Below are positions 25,185 to 34,953 of a stretch of DNA of 64,000 nucleotides, one piece after another. Within the stretch, counting starts at the first letter, position 1. Each line of letters opens with the position of its first letter. The position numbers and the translations under genes were made by a program. The notes beneath the pieces were generated by a model that saw only the letters and a program-made list of their open reading frames with translations, had not been told where the DNA came from and ran no database searches. Source of the DNA: Streptomyces luteolifulvus (GTDB taxonomy: Bacteria > Actinomycetota > Actinomycetes > Streptomycetales > Streptomycetaceae); the NCBI RefSeq assembly GCF_008806595.1, contig NZ_VZRB01000004.1:1-64000 (forward strand). Direction: 5' to 3'.

Positions 25185-26573
25185 GTGGCGAACGACGCCA
25201 GCACCGTTTTCGACCTAGTGATCCTCGGCGGTGGTAGCGGTGGTTACGCCGCGGCGCTGCGCGGGGCCCAGCTGGGCCTGGACGTCGCCCTGATCGAGAA
25301 GGACAAGGTCGGCGGTACCTGCCTGCACCGGGGATGCATCCCCACCAAGGCCCTGCTGCACGCGGGCGAGATCGCCGACCAGGCCCGCGAGAGCGAGCAG
25401 TTCGGTGTGAAGGCCACCTTCGAGGGCATCGACGTACCGGCCGTCCACAAGTACAAGGACGGCGTCATCTCCGGCCTGTACAAGGGTCTGCAGGGGCTCA
25501 TCGCCTCCCGCAAGGTGACGTACATCGAGGGCGAGGGCCGGCTGTCCTCCCCCACCTCGGTCGACGTCAACGGCCAGCGCGTCCAGGGCCGCCACGTCCT
25601 CCTCGCCACCGGCTCCGTCCCGAAGTCGCTGCCGGGCCTGGACATCGACGGCAACCGGATCATCTCCTCCGACCACGCCCTCGTCCTGGACCGCGTGCCG
25701 AAGTCCGCGATCATCCTGGGCGGCGGTGTCATCGGCGTCGAGTTCGCCTCGGCGTGGAAGTCCTTCGGCTCCGACGTCACGGTCGTCGAGGGTCTGAAGC
25801 ACCTCGTCCCGGTCGAGGACGAGAACTCCTCCAAGCTTCTCGAGCGCGCCTTCCGCAAGCGCGGCATCAAGTTCAGCCTGGGCACCTTCTTCCAGAAGGC
25901 CGAGTACACCCAGGACGGTGTCAAGGTCACCCTCGCCGACGGCAAGGAGTTCGAGGCCGAGGTCCTCCTTGTCGCCGTCGGCCGCGGCCCGGTCTCCGCC
26001 GGTCTCGGTTACGAGGAGCAGGGCGTCGCCATGGACCGCGGCTACGTCCTGGTCGACGAGTACATGCGGACGAACGTCCCCACCATCTCGGCCGTCGGTG
26101 ACCTGGTCCCGACGCTCCAGCTCGCGCACGTCGGCTTCGCCGAGGGCATCCTGGTGGCGGAGCGTCTGGCCGGTCTGAAGACCGTTCCGATCGACTACGA
26201 CGGTGTGCCCCGCGTGACGTACTGCCACCCGGAGGTCGCCTCCGTGGGCATCACCGAGGCCAAGGCCAAGGAGATCTACGGCGCGGACAAGGTCGTCGCT
26301 CTCAAGTACAACCTGGCGGGCAACGGCAAGAGCAAGATCCTCCAGACCGCGGGCGAGATCAAACTCGTCCAGGTCAAGGACGGTGCGGTGGTCGGCGTCC
26401 ACATGGTCGGCGACCGCATGGGCGAGCAGGTCGGCGAGGCCCAGCTGATCTACAACTGGGAGGCGCTGCCGGCCGAGGTGGCCCAGCTCATCCACGCCCA
26501 CCCGACGCAGAACGAGGCGCTCGGCGAGGCCCACCTGGCCCTGGCCGGCAAGCCCCTCCACTCGCACGACTGA
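25185..26573 (+). CDS. lpdA: Dihydrolipoyl dehydrogenase (E3)
   Basis: FAD enzyme that reoxidises dihydrolipoyl groups of 2-oxo-acid dehydrogenase complexes with NAD. The 462-residue protein shows the FAD fingerprint LVILGGGSGGYAA, the redox disulfide GGTCLHRGCIPTKAL, the NAD fingerprint IILGGGVIGVEFAS and the C-terminal His-Glu dyad in HAHPTQNEALGEAH. The GTG at 25185 has GGAGG seven bases upstream. The E2 gene begins 60 bases after its stop, so they are likely co-transcribed. With the nearby E1 gene aceE this completes a pyruvate dehydrogenase set. Confidence 0.96.
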   Translation: MANDASTVFDLVILGGGSGGYAAALRGAQLGLDVALIEKDKVGGTCLHRGCIPTKALLHAGEIADQARESEQFGVKATFEGIDVPAVHKYKDGVISGLYKGLQGLIASRKVTYIEGEGRLSSPTSVDVNGQRVQGRHVLLATGSVPKSLPGLDIDGNRIISSDHALVLDRVPKSAIILGGGVIGVEFASAWKSFGSDVTVVEGLKHLVPVEDENSSKLLERAFRKRGIKFSLGTFFQKAEYTQDGVKVTLADGKEFEAEVLLVAVGRGPVSAGLGYEEQGVAMDRGYVLVDEYMRTNVPTISAVGDLVPTLQLAHVGFAEGILVAERLAGLKTVPIDYDGVPRVTYCHPEVASVGITEAKAKEIYGADKVVALKYNLAGNGKSKILQTAGEIKLVQVKDGAVVGVHMVGDRMGEQVGEAQLIYNWEALPAEVAQLIHAHPTQNEALGEAHLALAGKPLHSHD

Positions 26574-26633
26574 CCCCTCGGTCGACGAACGCGACGACAC
26601 AGACTTCCGCACTTGTAAGGAGCAACCGAAACC

Positions 26634-28406
26634 ATGGCGGTTTCCGTAACCCTTCCGGCGCTCGGCGAGAGCGTCACCGAGGGCACTGTCACCCGCTGGC
26701 TGAAGGCCGAGGGCGAGCGCGTCGAGGCCGACGAGCCGCTGCTCGAGGTCTCGACCGACAAGGTCGACACCGAGATCCCCTCGCCCGCCGCCGGTGTCCT
26801 CGCCTCCATCAAGGTCGCCGAGGACGAGACCGTTGAGGTCGGCGCCGAGCTGGCCGTCATCGACGACGGCACGGGCGTCCCCGCTGCCGCCCCGGCCCCG
26901 GCCGCTGCGGAGGCTCCGGCCCCCGCTGCCGAGCCCGCCCCGGCGCCGGTCGCCGAGGCCCCCGCCGCTCCGGCCCCCGCGCCTGCCGCCGCCCCCGCCG
27001 CCCCGGCGGGCGCCGCGACCGGCACCGACGTCGTCCTGCCCGCGCTCGGCGAGTCCGTCACCGAGGGCACCGTCACCCGCTGGCTGAAGTCGGTCGGCGA
27101 CTCCGTCGAGGCCGACGAGCCGCTGCTCGAGGTCTCCACGGACAAGGTCGACACCGAGATCCCGGCGCCCACCTCCGGTGTGCTGCTGGAGATCACGGTC
27201 GGCGAGGACGAGACCGCCGAGGTCGGCGCCAAGCTGGCCGTGATCGGCGCCCCGGGTGCCGCTCCGGCGGCCGCCCCGGCCCCCGCCGCCCCGGCCCCGG
27301 CGCCCGCGCCGGCCGCCCCCGTGGCCCCGCCGGCCCCGGCTCCGGCGCCTGCCGCTCCGGCCCCCGCGCCCGCCCCGGTCGCCGCCGCTCCGGCTCCGGC
27401 TGCCCCGGCTCCCGCGCCGGCCGCTCCGGCTCCGGTCGCCCCGGCCGCGCCGGCGCCCGCCGCTCCGGCCGGTGACGACGGCGCCTACGTGACCCCGCTG
27501 GTGCGCAAGCTCGCCGCCGAGAACGGCGTCGACCTGGCCACCGTCAAGGGCACCGGCGTCGGCGGCCGTATCCGCAAGCAGGACGTCATCGCCGCCGCCG
27601 AGGCCGCGAAGGCCGCCGCCGCGGCTCCGGCGCCCGCCGCTGCCGCCGCCCCGGCCAAGAAGGCCCCGGCCCTGGAGGTCTCCCCCCTCCGCGGCCAGAC
27701 CGTCAAGATGCCGCGCATCCGCAAGGTCATCGGCGACAACATGGTCAAGGCCCTGCACGAGCAGGCCCAGCTGTCCTCGGTCGTCGAGGTCGACGTCACC
27801 CGCCTGATGCGTCTGCGTACCCAGGCCAAGGACTCCTTCGCCGCGCGTGAGGGCGTCAAGCTCTCCCCGATGCCGTTCTTCGTCAAGGCGGCGGCCCAGG
27901 CGCTGAAGGCCCACCCGGTCATCAACGCCAAGATCAACGAGGCCGAGGGCACGATCACCTACTTCGACTCCGAGAACGTCGGGATCGCGGTGGACTCCGA
28001 GAAGGGCCTGATGACCCCGGTCATCAAGCACGCCGGTGACCTCAACATCGCCGGTATCGCCAAGGCCACCGCGGACCTGGCGGGCAAGGTCCGCGCCAAC
28101 AAGATCACCCCGGACGAGCTGTCCGGCGCGACCTTCACCATCAGCAACACCGGTTCGCGCGGCGCGCTGTTCGACACGATCATCGTGCCGCCGGGCCAGG
28201 TCGCGATCCTCGGCATCGGCGCCACGGTCAAGCGCCCGGCCGTCATCGAGACGGAGGAGGGTTCGGTCATCGGCGTCCGCGACATGACCTACCTGACGCT
28301 GTCCTACGACCACCGTCTGGTGGACGGCGCCGACGCGGCCCGCTACCTGACCGCGGTCAAGGCGATCCTGGAGGCGGGCGAGTTCGAGGTCGAGCTCGGC
28401 CTGTGA
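26634..28406 (+). CDS. sucB: Dihydrolipoamide acyltransferase (E2) with two lipoyl domains
   Basis: Core acyltransferase of a 2-oxo-acid dehydrogenase complex, 590 residues. Two lipoyl domains (about 1-77 and 128-207) each carry the lipoylated lysine in STDKVDTEI. They are joined by long Ala-Pro linkers, followed by a peripheral-subunit-binding domain ([16 protein letters not shown], about 285-320) and the catalytic domain with [15 protein letters not shown]. The name sucB is conventional in streptomycetes, but in actinobacteria this E2 more probably serves pyruvate dehydrogenase with AceE (compare DlaT of mycobacteria). AAGGAG precedes the ATG, and the gene follows lpdA. LipB and LipA, needed to lipoylate it, are 14-16 kb away. 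Confidence 0.94.
   Translation: MAVSVTLPALGESVTEGTVTRWLKAEGERVEADEPLLEVSTDKVDTEIPSPAAGVLASIKVAEDETVEVGAELAVIDDGTGVPAAAPAPAAAEAPAPAAEPAPAPVAEAPAAPAPAPAAAPAAPAGAATGTDVVLPALGESVTEGTVTRWLKSVGDSVEADEPLLEVSTDKVDTEIPAPTSGVLLEITVGEDETAEVGAKLAVIGAPGAAPAAAPAPAAPAPAPAPAAPVAPPAPAPAPAAPAPAPAPVAAAPAPAAPAPAPAAPAPVAPAAPAPAAPAGDDGAYVTPLVRKLAAENGVDLATVKGTGVGGRIRKQDVIAAAEAAKAAAAAPAPAAAAAPAKKAPALEVSPLRGQTVKMPRIRKVIGDNMVKALHEQAQLSSVVEVDVTRLMRLRTQAKDSFAAREGVKLSPMPFFVKAAAQALKAHPVINAKINEAEGTITYFDSENVGIAVDSEKGLMTPVIKHAGDLNIAGIAKATADLAGKVRANKITPDELSGATFTISNTGSRGALFDTIIVPPGQVAILGIGATVKRPAVIETEEGSVIGVRDMTYLTLSYDHRLVDGADAARYLTAVKAILEAGEFEVELGL
26880..27480 (+). repeat. Ala-Pro linker repeats within the E2 gene
   Basis: Two low-complexity stretches (about 26880-27015 and 27255-27475) of GCC/CCG/GCT-type codons encode the flexible Ala-Pro linkers between lipoyl and catalytic domains. 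Such DNA is prone to length change and to sequencing or assembly error. Confidence 0.85.
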
Positions 28407-28418
28407 GCCACGTCGCTC

Positions 28419-28455
28419 ACGGTGCCCCCGTCCGGCTTCCGGGCGGGGGCACCGT
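28419..28455. terminator. Bidirectional terminator after the E2 gene
   Basis: Seventeen-base arms (28419-28435 and 28439-28455) with one U-G pair and the loop CTT. It starts 13 bases after the E2 stop and ends four bases before the convergent lipoprotein gene's stop. Confidence 0.9.
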
Positions 28456-28459
28456 CGTC

Positions 28460-29143
28460 TCACCGGGGCGTCAGCCTGTTGTCCGACCAGCCCCACAGCG
28501 ACTCCACCCACACGTTCGGGACGGACAGCTCGGCGGCGGGTGTCAGCCGCTGTGTCCGGTAGGCCTTCAGCACGTCGTACGTCGCGTCGAGGCAGTCCCG
28601 TGAGGTGAGCCTGCCGGTCCTCGGGTCGACACCGACGAGGAAACCGCGGGCCTCGACGGCACGGATCATGGACCGGGCGGCGGTCACGTCGTACGTCGAG
28701 GACTTCGTACAGCGGTAACGGCTGTACGGGTGCCCGGATTTGCCGGGGTGGTTCGCGTCCGTGGACATCTCGCTGAGCATGCGGTCGTACGACCCCTCCG
28801 CGTGCCAGGCTCCGATGTCACCGCCGGGCGGAGTGTACAGCCTGCCGCTGGGGTTCTCCACGGCGCCGTAGACCCAGCGGCCGGTGCCCGTGATCTTGAA
28901 TCCCCAGCCGACGTGGCCGAACTTCCGGGCCCCGTCCGGCTTGACGAAGACGCAGGCGGCGCCGGTACCGCCACCGCCCGGGACGGCGCCCGCCATGCCT
29001 GTGATCGCTTGCGTGCTGCTCGGTTTCGCCCTGCCCTCGTCCCGTGTGGCCGACCGCCCGCAGCCCGTCAGGCCGACGATCGCGCCGATCACGGCCACGA
29101 CGGCCGCCCGGCGCAGCAGCCCCCGCCGTCCCCCTATGGTCAT
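28460..29143 (-). CDS. Putative lipoprotein of unknown function
   Basis: A 227-residue product with an Arg-rich N-terminus, hydrophobic segment and lipobox LTGC (Cys near residue 28), so it is probably anchored to the outer face of the membrane. The outer part contains HVGWGFKITGTGRWVYGAVE and DIGAWHAEGSYDRML, a pattern reminiscent of NlpC-like or secreted hypothetical proteins, and Cys residues in YRCTKSS and RDCLDA. I do not recognise a certain family. It is a single gene convergent with the E2 gene. Confidence 0.8.
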   Translation of the reverse strand: MTIGGRRGLLRRAAVVAVIGAIVGLTGCGRSATRDEGRAKPSSTQAITGMAGAVPGGGGTGAACVFVKPDGARKFGHVGWGFKITGTGRWVYGAVENPSGRLYTPPGGDIGAWHAEGSYDRMLSEMSTDANHPGKSGHPYSRYRCTKSSTYDVTAARSMIRAVEARGFLVGVDPRTGRLTSRDCLDATYDVLKAYRTQRLTPAAELSVPNVWVESLWGWSDNRLTPR

Positions 29144-29354
29144 GCCGTCCCCCAGTCAAGCGAGGGGCGCCCCGCGTGGGAACCCCTGCCGAACGCGACA
29201 CCTCTCGCGGTCACGGGGTTCCGGGTGTTGACAGAAGTCGTGCGGCTGGGAGCGTGTAAGCCTCGTCTCACCTGCATGAAAGCGCCCCCGTGCGCCCCTC
29301 CTGAACGGGCCCGCGGCCTTATTGTCTAAACGTCAAACGCCTTAAGGAGCCCTC

Positions 29355-29981
29355 ATGACCGCGCCCGTCATCCACTCGCTGCGCGAACAGATCCGCGAGC
29401 ACATCGTGGAGGGGATCGTCAGCGGGCGCTGGAAGCCGGGTGAGCGGATCGTCGAGCGGCGTATCGCCACCGAGCTGGAGGTCAGTCAGACCCCGGTGCG
29501 GGAGGCGTTGCGCGAGCTGGAGTCGCTGCGGCTGATCGAGTCGGCGCCGAACAAGGGCGTACGGGTGCGCAACCTGACCGCCGCCGATCTGGAGGAGAGC
29601 TACCCGGTCCGGGCCGGTCTGGAGGCGATCGCGGCGGAGCTGGCGGCGGCACGGCTGGCGGAGGACTGTTCGGCCCTGGAACCGCATGTCGCCGCGCTGT
29701 ACGAGGCCGACCGCCGGTCGGACGGCACGGCGCAGGTGCGGCACACGGTGGGATTCCACCGGGAGATGGTGCGGGCGGCCGGCAACTCGGTGCTGCTGCA
29801 CACCTGGGAGGGCCTCGGCATCGAGGTGTTCACCGCGCTGTCGATCCGCTGGCTGGGGACGGTCCAGCAGTCGTACGCGGAGGAGCACGAGGAGCTGGTG
29901 CAGGCGTTCCGCCGCCGGGACCCGCGGATCGCCGACCTTGTGAAGGCACATGTGCTGGGGTGCGCGCCGCGCCACGAGTGA
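29355..29981 (+). CDS. GntR-family transcriptional regulator (FadR/FCD type)
   Basis: A 208-residue regulator. The winged helix (about 5-70) has LREQIREHIVEGIVSGRWKPG and VSQTPVREALRELESL, the standard GntR recognition helix; the C-terminal FCD domain (about 80-205) should bind a small organic acid through conserved His residues such as VGFHREMVRAAGN. AAGGAG precedes the ATG. It is 348 bases upstream of aceE in the same direction. A perfect odd palindrome overlaps the aceE promoter, so this protein is a reasonable candidate to regulate aceE, but that link is inference. Confidence 0.9.
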   Translation: MTAPVIHSLREQIREHIVEGIVSGRWKPGERIVERRIATELEVSQTPVREALRELESLRLIESAPNKGVRVRNLTAADLEESYPVRAGLEAIAAELAAARLAEDCSALEPHVAALYEADRRSDGTAQVRHTVGFHREMVRAAGNSVLLHTWEGLGIEVFTALSIRWLGTVQQSYAEEHEELVQAFRRRDPRIADLVKAHVLGCAPRHE

Positions 29982-30328
29982 CGGGGCGACAACCCCGACG
30001 GGGGTCTTCGGCCGTGCCGGTGCCGACCCCTTCGCAACCGCCTCCGAACCACCCCGAACACCGGAGCAGACCCCCGCTCAAAACGCCGTACGACCTGCGA
30101 AAACCCTCGGAGATGCGCGGCACCCGGTGTCTGTCCGCAAGGCACCGCGTGCCTACTTTCTCGTGATCAAGAAGTTTTGCTCCTGACCCTTTGATCGATC
30201 ATCGATCAGCGGGTTACAGTCGCCGACGGGCTTGCACCCAAGCCCTCAGCCCTGTCCTGCCAAAGACAAAGGGCAACCCCGAACCCTTGCCGATGAGGGA
30301 ACCCCCTTCGACTGAGGAAGGCGGCGAC
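29982..30328 (+). other. Intergenic and leader region upstream of aceE
   Basis: About 350 bases without a supported gene. It carries the aceE promoter and palindrome at 30191-30220 and then a leader of about 105 bases. Short reading frames upstream of the chosen aceE start have no ribosome sites. The stretch before the promoter shows nothing I can name. Confidence 0.6.
30191..30220 (+). promoter_or_regulatory. aceE promoter overlapped by a 17-base perfect palindrome
   Basis: TGATCGATCATCGATCA (30192-30208) is fully palindromic around its centre base, with eight-base arms. The -35-like TTGATC (30191-30196) lies within it and TACAGT (30215-30220) is a plausible -10 at 18 bases. The placement suggests repression by a dimeric factor, perhaps the GntR regulator encoded just upstream. 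Confidence 0.75.
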
Positions 30329-33040
30329 ATGACCGACCCCAACGCCATCCAGCCGGGCCAGCTCGACCAGCTCCCGGACCGCGACCCCGAGGAGACCGCC
30401 GAGTGGCAGGCCTCCCTGGACGCGGTCGCCAAGGCGGCCGGCCCGCACCGTGCCGCATATCTGATGCGCCGCACGCTGGAGCGCGCGGAGGCGGGCGGCA
30501 TCGCGCTGCCGAAGCTCCTCGAGACCGACTACGTCAACACCATCCCCACCGCCGCCGAGCCGGCCGTGCCCGGTGACGAGGCCGTGGAGGCCCGTATCAC
30601 CGCGTGGAACCGCTGGAACGCGGCCGCGATGGTGACCCGCGGGGCCAAACACGGCGTCGGCGGCCACATCGCCACCTTCGCCTCGGCGGCCTGGCTCTAC
30701 GAGACCGGCTTCAACCACTTCTTCCAGGGCAAGGACGCCAAGGACGCTGCCGGCTCGGGCGACCAGCTCTACATCCAGGGCCATGCCTCCCCCGGCATCT
30801 ATGCCCGCGCCTTCCTCGACGGCCGGCTGACCGAGCAGCAGCTCGACAACTTCCGCCAGGAGGCCGGCGGCAACGGCCTTCCGTCGTACCCCCACCCGCG
30901 GCGCCTGCCCTGGCTGTGGGAGTTCCCGACGGTGTCGATGGGTCTCGGCCCGCTCTCCGCGATCTACCAGGCGCGCTTCAACCGCTACCTCACCAACCGC
31001 GGCATCAAGGACGTCTCGGCCTCCCACGTCTGGGCCTTCCTCGGCGACGGCGAGATGGACGAGCCCGAGTCGACGGCGGCACTCGCACTGGCCTCCCGCG
31101 AGGGCCTGGACAATCTGACCTTCGTCATCAACTGCAACCTCCAGCGCCTCGACGGCCCGGTCCGCGCCAACTTCAAGATCGTGCAGGAGCTGGAGGCCCA
31201 GTTCCGCGGCGCCGGCTGGAACGTCGTCAAGACACTGTGGGGCACCGCCTGGGACGAGCTGTTCGCGCTCGACACCACCGGCGCGCTCGTCCGCCGGCTG
31301 CGTGAGGTACCGGACGCCCAGGTGCAGACGTACCAGACGCGCGGCGCCGCCTACATCCGCGAGGACTTCTTCGGCAAGGACCCGGCGCTCGCCGAGATGG
31401 CGAAGCTGCTGAGCGACGACAAGATCCTCGAGTGCTTCCACCTCTCCCGCGGCGGCCACGAGGCACGCAAGGTGTACGCGGCCTACAAGGCGGCCCTCGA
31501 CTTCAAGGGCGCCCCGACGGTCATCCTGGCCCAGACGGTCAAGGGCTTCACGCTCGGCGAGGGCTTCGCGTCCAAGAACGCCAACCACCAGATGAAGAAG
31601 CTGACGGTGGACGAGTTCAAGAGGATGCGCGACCTGCTGGAACTGCCGATCTCCGACGCGCAGTTCGCCGACGGGGTCGTCCCCTACGGCCACCCCGGCG
31701 CCGACTCCCCCGAGGTCCGCTACCTCCAGGAGCGCCGCGCGGCCCTCGGCGGCCCGGCCCCGGCCCGCCGTGTCCACCCGGTCGCGCCGCTGCCCGCCCC
31801 CGCGGAGAAGGCCTTCGCCTCCTTCGACAAGGGCTCGGGCTCCCAGAACGTCGCCACCACGATGGCGTTCGTCCGTCTGATCAAGGACCTGGTCCGCGAC
31901 AAGGAGACCGGCAGTCGCTGGGTGCCGATCGTCCCCGACGAGGCGCGCACCTTCGGCATGGAGTCGCTGTTCCCGTCGCTCGGCATCTACTCGCCCAAGG
32001 GCCAGACGTACGAGCCGGTCGACCGCGACCAGCTGATGTACTACAAGGAGGCCCAGAACGGCCAGATCCTCAACGAGGGGATCACCGAGGCCGGTTCGAT
32101 GGCCGACTTCATCGCCGCGTCCACCGCGTACGCCACGCACGGCGAGGCGATGATCCCATTCTACATCTTCTACTCGATGTTCGGCTGGCAGCGCACGGCC
32201 GACCAGATGTGGCAGCTCGGCGACCAGCTCGGCCGCGGTTTCCTGATCGGCGCGACGGCCGGCCGGACCACGCTGACCGGCGAGGGTCTCCAGCACGCGG
32301 ACGGCCACTCGCCGGTGATCGCGGCGACGAACCCGGCGGCGCTGACGTACGACCCGGCGTTCGCCTACGAGGTCGCGGCGATCGTCAAGGACGGCCTGCG
32401 CCGTATGTACGGCGAGGCGCTGCCGGGCGAGGACCAGAACGTCTTCTACTACCTCACCGTCTACAACGAGCCGCTGCCGCAGCCCGCGAAGCCGTCGGCC
32501 CCCGGTATCGACGAGGGCATCGTCAAGGGCCTGTACCGCTTCAACACGGCGGAGTCGGCCGGGCTCACGCCGGTGGCCAATGCTCCGCGCATCCAGCTGC
32601 TGGGCTCCGGCACGGCGATCCACTGGGCGCTGACGGCGCAGAAGCTGCTCGCCGAGGAGTGGGGCGTGGCCGCCGACGTGTGGTCCGCGACCTCCTGGAC
32701 CGAGCTGCGGCGCGACGCCCTGGAGGCCGACGCGGCCCTGCTGCGCGGCGAGGAGCGCGTGCCGTACGTCCGTCGGGCGCTGCACGGCGCCGAGGGCCCG
32801 GTGCTCGCGGTCTCCGACTACATGCGCCAGGTTCCCGACCAGATCGCGCAGTGGGTCGAACAGGACTACTCCTCGCTGGGCGCCGACGGCTTCGGCCTCT
32901 CCGACACCCGCGATGCGGCCCGTCGCCACTTCGGCATCGACGCCCAGTCGATCGTCGTCGCGGCACTGGCCCAGCTCGCGAAGCGCGGCGAGGTCAAGGC
33001 GTCGGCGGTGAAGGAGGCACGCGAGCGGTACGGCCTGTAA
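30329..33040 (+). CDS. aceE: Pyruvate dehydrogenase E1 component, homodimeric type
   Basis: Thiamine-diphosphate enzyme that decarboxylates pyruvate and transfers the acetyl group to lipoylated E2. At 903 residues it matches the homodimeric AceE family. The ThDP-magnesium motif begins with [10 protein letters not shown] and ends near [15 protein letters not shown]; other landmarks are [14 protein letters not shown] and the C-terminal transketolase-like part from about residue 700. The ATG is supported by GAGGAAGG. E2 and E3 genes lie 2-4 kb upstream across a lipoprotein and a regulator gene. A perfect terminator follows directly. Confidence 0.96.
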   Translation: MTDPNAIQPGQLDQLPDRDPEETAEWQASLDAVAKAAGPHRAAYLMRRTLERAEAGGIALPKLLETDYVNTIPTAAEPAVPGDEAVEARITAWNRWNAAAMVTRGAKHGVGGHIATFASAAWLYETGFNHFFQGKDAKDAAGSGDQLYIQGHASPGIYARAFLDGRLTEQQLDNFRQEAGGNGLPSYPHPRRLPWLWEFPTVSMGLGPLSAIYQARFNRYLTNRGIKDVSASHVWAFLGDGEMDEPESTAALALASREGLDNLTFVINCNLQRLDGPVRANFKIVQELEAQFRGAGWNVVKTLWGTAWDELFALDTTGALVRRLREVPDAQVQTYQTRGAAYIREDFFGKDPALAEMAKLLSDDKILECFHLSRGGHEARKVYAAYKAALDFKGAPTVILAQTVKGFTLGEGFASKNANHQMKKLTVDEFKRMRDLLELPISDAQFADGVVPYGHPGADSPEVRYLQERRAALGGPAPARRVHPVAPLPAPAEKAFASFDKGSGSQNVATTMAFVRLIKDLVRDKETGSRWVPIVPDEARTFGMESLFPSLGIYSPKGQTYEPVDRDQLMYYKEAQNGQILNEGITEAGSMADFIAASTAYATHGEAMIPFYIFYSMFGWQRTADQMWQLGDQLGRGFLIGATAGRTTLTGEGLQHADGHSPVIAATNPAALTYDPAFAYEVAAIVKDGLRRMYGEALPGEDQNVFYYLTVYNEPLPQPAKPSAPGIDEGIVKGLYRFNTAESAGLTPVANAPRIQLLGSGTAIHWALTAQKLLAEEWGVAADVWSATSWTELRRDALEADAALLRGEERVPYVRRALHGAEGPVLAVSDYMRQVPDQIAQWVEQDYSSLGADGFGLSDTRDAARRHFGIDAQSIVVAALAQLAKRGEVKASAVKEARERYGL

Positions 33041-33045
33041 GGCTG

Positions 33046-33068
33046 AGGGGGGTGCTCCGCACCCCCCT
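33046..33068 (+). terminator. aceE terminator
   Basis: AGGGGGGTGC and GCACCCCCCT form a perfect ten-base stem with the loop TCC, five bases after the stop codon. Confidence 0.9.
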
Positions 33069-33095
33069 GTCAGTGGTACCGGGCACCATGACCCC

Positions 33096-34070
33096 ATGCG
33101 CGCTGCCCGTCTGATCAGAATGGTGCTGCTGCTCCAGTCCCGGTCCGCCATGACCGCCGCCGAACTCGCGCGAGAGCTCGAGGTGTCCGAGCGGACGGTC
33201 ACCCGGGACGCCCAGGCGCTGTCGGAGGCGGGTGTGCCGGTCTACGCGGAGCGTGGGCGGGCCGGCGGGTACCGGCTGATCGGCGGGTACCGGACCGGGC
33301 TGACGGGGCTGGCCCGGGGCGAGGCCGAGGCGCTGTTCCTGTCGGGCGTGCCCGGGGCGCTGCGGGAGATGGGGCTGGAGGACGCCGCCTCCGCCGCCCG
33401 CCTCAAGGTGTCCGCCGCGCTCCTCCCCTCGCTGCGCGACGCCTCCCGTACCGCGGCCCAGCGGTTCCACCTGGACGCGCCGGGCTGGTTCCACGAGCCG
33501 CGGACGCCGGAGCTGCTGCCCGCGGTCGCGGACGCCGTCTGGGACGACCGGCGGATCGACGCCCGCTACCGCAGCCGGGACACCGAGGTGGTGCGCGAGC
33601 TGGAGCCGTACGGGCTCGTGCTCAAGGCGGGGGTCTGGTACCTGTGTGCGCGGGTGGCGGGGCAGGGCGCTTTCCGGGTGTACCGGATCGACCGGTTCAC
33701 GGCGGTGGAGGCAGGCCGGGAGCGCTTCGAGCGGGACGAGCAGTTCGATCTGCCCGGCTTCTGGGAGGAGCGGGCCGAACAATTCGCGCGGTCGATCCTG
33801 CGGGCCGAGGTCGGGATACGGCTGTCGAAGGAGGGCGCGCGGAGACTGCCGCACGCCGTCGATCCGCACGCCGCCCGGGAGGCGCTGGCGTCGGCCGGGC
33901 CCGCGGACGACGAGGGACGGGTGACCGTGACCCTGCCCGTGGAGTCCGAGGAGGTCGCCCACACCCAGCTGACGGCACTCGGGCCCGAGGTGGAGGTGCT
34001 GACGCCGGAAAGTCTGCGGGCACGTTTCTCGGACGACGCGCGGCGGCTCGCCCGGCTGTACGGGACATAA
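33096..34070 (+). CDS. WYL-domain transcriptional regulator
   Basis: A 324-residue regulator with an N-terminal DeoR-like helix-turn-helix (RSAMTAAELARELEVSERTV, about 16-35) and wing, and a C-terminal WYL ligand-binding region with VWYLCARVAGQGAFRVYRID. WYL proteins respond to nucleic acid fragments or small ligands and often act on stress or metabolic genes. The ATG lacks a ribosome site, so the message may be leaderless. It is a stand-alone gene 55 bases after aceE, separated by a terminator. Targets are unknown. Confidence 0.9.
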   Translation: MRAARLIRMVLLLQSRSAMTAAELARELEVSERTVTRDAQALSEAGVPVYAERGRAGGYRLIGGYRTGLTGLARGEAEALFLSGVPGALREMGLEDAASAARLKVSAALLPSLRDASRTAAQRFHLDAPGWFHEPRTPELLPAVADAVWDDRRIDARYRSRDTEVVRELEPYGLVLKAGVWYLCARVAGQGAFRVYRIDRFTAVEAGRERFERDEQFDLPGFWEERAEQFARSILRAEVGIRLSKEGARRLPHAVDPHAAREALASAGPADDEGRVTVTLPVESEEVAHTQLTALGPEVEVLTPESLRARFSDDARRLARLYGT

Positions 34071-34126
34071 CAATCCGTCGCACTCCGCGTGCGCCCCACC
34101 CGTCCAGGGCCGATGCTTGACCCGTG

Positions 34127-34645
34127 ATGGACGAAATGGAGTTCTGGGAGCTGGTGGACACCTCCCGCGAGGCCGCCGGGGGCGACCCCGAGGATCAGGC
34201 CGACCTCCTCGTGGACCGGCTGCTCCAGCTCGACCCCGAGTCGGTGCTCGACTTCGCCCGTCACTTCGAGTCCCGCTACAACCGCGCCTACACCTGGGAC
34301 CTCTGGGGCGCCGCCGCGGTCCTGCTGGACGGGGCGAGCGACGACGCGTTCGACTTCTTCCGGTGCTGGCTGATCGGCCAGGGACGCGAGGTGTACGAGC
34401 CCGCGGTGCACGAGCCCGACTCGCTCGCCGACCTGCTGGGCGACTTCGACGAGGAGGTCGACGGTGACGCCGAGGACCTCGGCTATGCCGCCGACGAGGC
34501 CTACGAACAGCTCACCGGCACCGTGGCTCCCGACCTCGGCATCCCGTCGGCGCCTCCCGAGCCGGAGGGCACGCCCGTGGACTTCGAGCACGAGCGGATG
34601 CTGGCGGAACGGTTCCCCAGACTGTGGGAGCGGTTCAGGTCCTGA
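34127..34645 (+). CDS. DUF4240 protein
   Basis: A 172-residue, very acidic soluble protein. The DUF4240 part (about 1-125) starts MDEMEFWELVDTSREAA and includes FARHFESRYNRAYTWDLWG and FDFFRCWLIGQGREVYE. Proteins with this domain are sometimes near toxin-immunity or polymorphic-toxin loci and sometimes alone; here no toxin gene is adjacent. A GTG one codon upstream is an alternative start. No function can be given. Confidence 0.85.
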   Translation: MDEMEFWELVDTSREAAGGDPEDQADLLVDRLLQLDPESVLDFARHFESRYNRAYTWDLWGAAAVLLDGASDDAFDFFRCWLIGQGREVYEPAVHEPDSLADLLGDFDEEVDGDAEDLGYAADEAYEQLTGTVAPDLGIPSAPPEPEGTPVDFEHERMLAERFPRLWERFRS

Positions 34646-34648
34646 GCC

Positions 34649-34840
34649 TCATACGGTTTCCCGGTGGCGGGTCGGGTCCGACGGGATGTACGCCTGCGCC
34701 TGGTCGATCACTGTGTGGTGCAACGGGGCCTTGTTGGCCTGGTCGAGGGCGGACGCCGTCACGGCGGCCGGCCCCAGCACGACGGTCGCGACCGCGCAGA
34801 CCACCGTCCACACACGGCTGCTGCCGATGCTGCTGCTCAT
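34649..34840 (-). CDS. Small secreted protein
   Basis: A 63-residue product with a typical signal peptide: VWTVVCAVATVVLGPAAVTASA, predicted cut near residue 31, leaving a short mature peptide of about 32 residues (DQANKAPLHHTVIDQAQAY...). The ATG has GGAGG seven bases upstream, which supports translation. It lies just downstream of the PGRP amidase gene on the same strand, so co-export is possible. It ends three bases after the convergent DUF4240 gene. Function unknown. Confidence 0.75.
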   Translation of the reverse strand: MSSSIGSSRVWTVVCAVATVVLGPAAVTASALDQANKAPLHHTVIDQAQAYIPSDPTRHRETV

Positions 34841-34953
34841 GATCCCCACCTCCGGTCGGCTCCTGGTGAAGACCGTAGATCGCGGGCCTCTCAAGGCCCT
34901 GCGCAGCGGCTGTGCCGTTCCTGTGAACCACACGACTGCACCACAGGGCCGCC

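Noticed and set aside
25215..28511. An antisense frame of about 1,100 codons opposite lpdA and the E2 gene
   Set aside because: It is the mirror of two certain genes and stays open because of extreme third-position G/C bias. No ribosome site and no recognisable domain.
30206..33202. An antisense frame of about 1,000 codons opposite aceE
   Set aside because: Same reason: shadow of a certain gene with Arg/Gly/Leu-rich composition.
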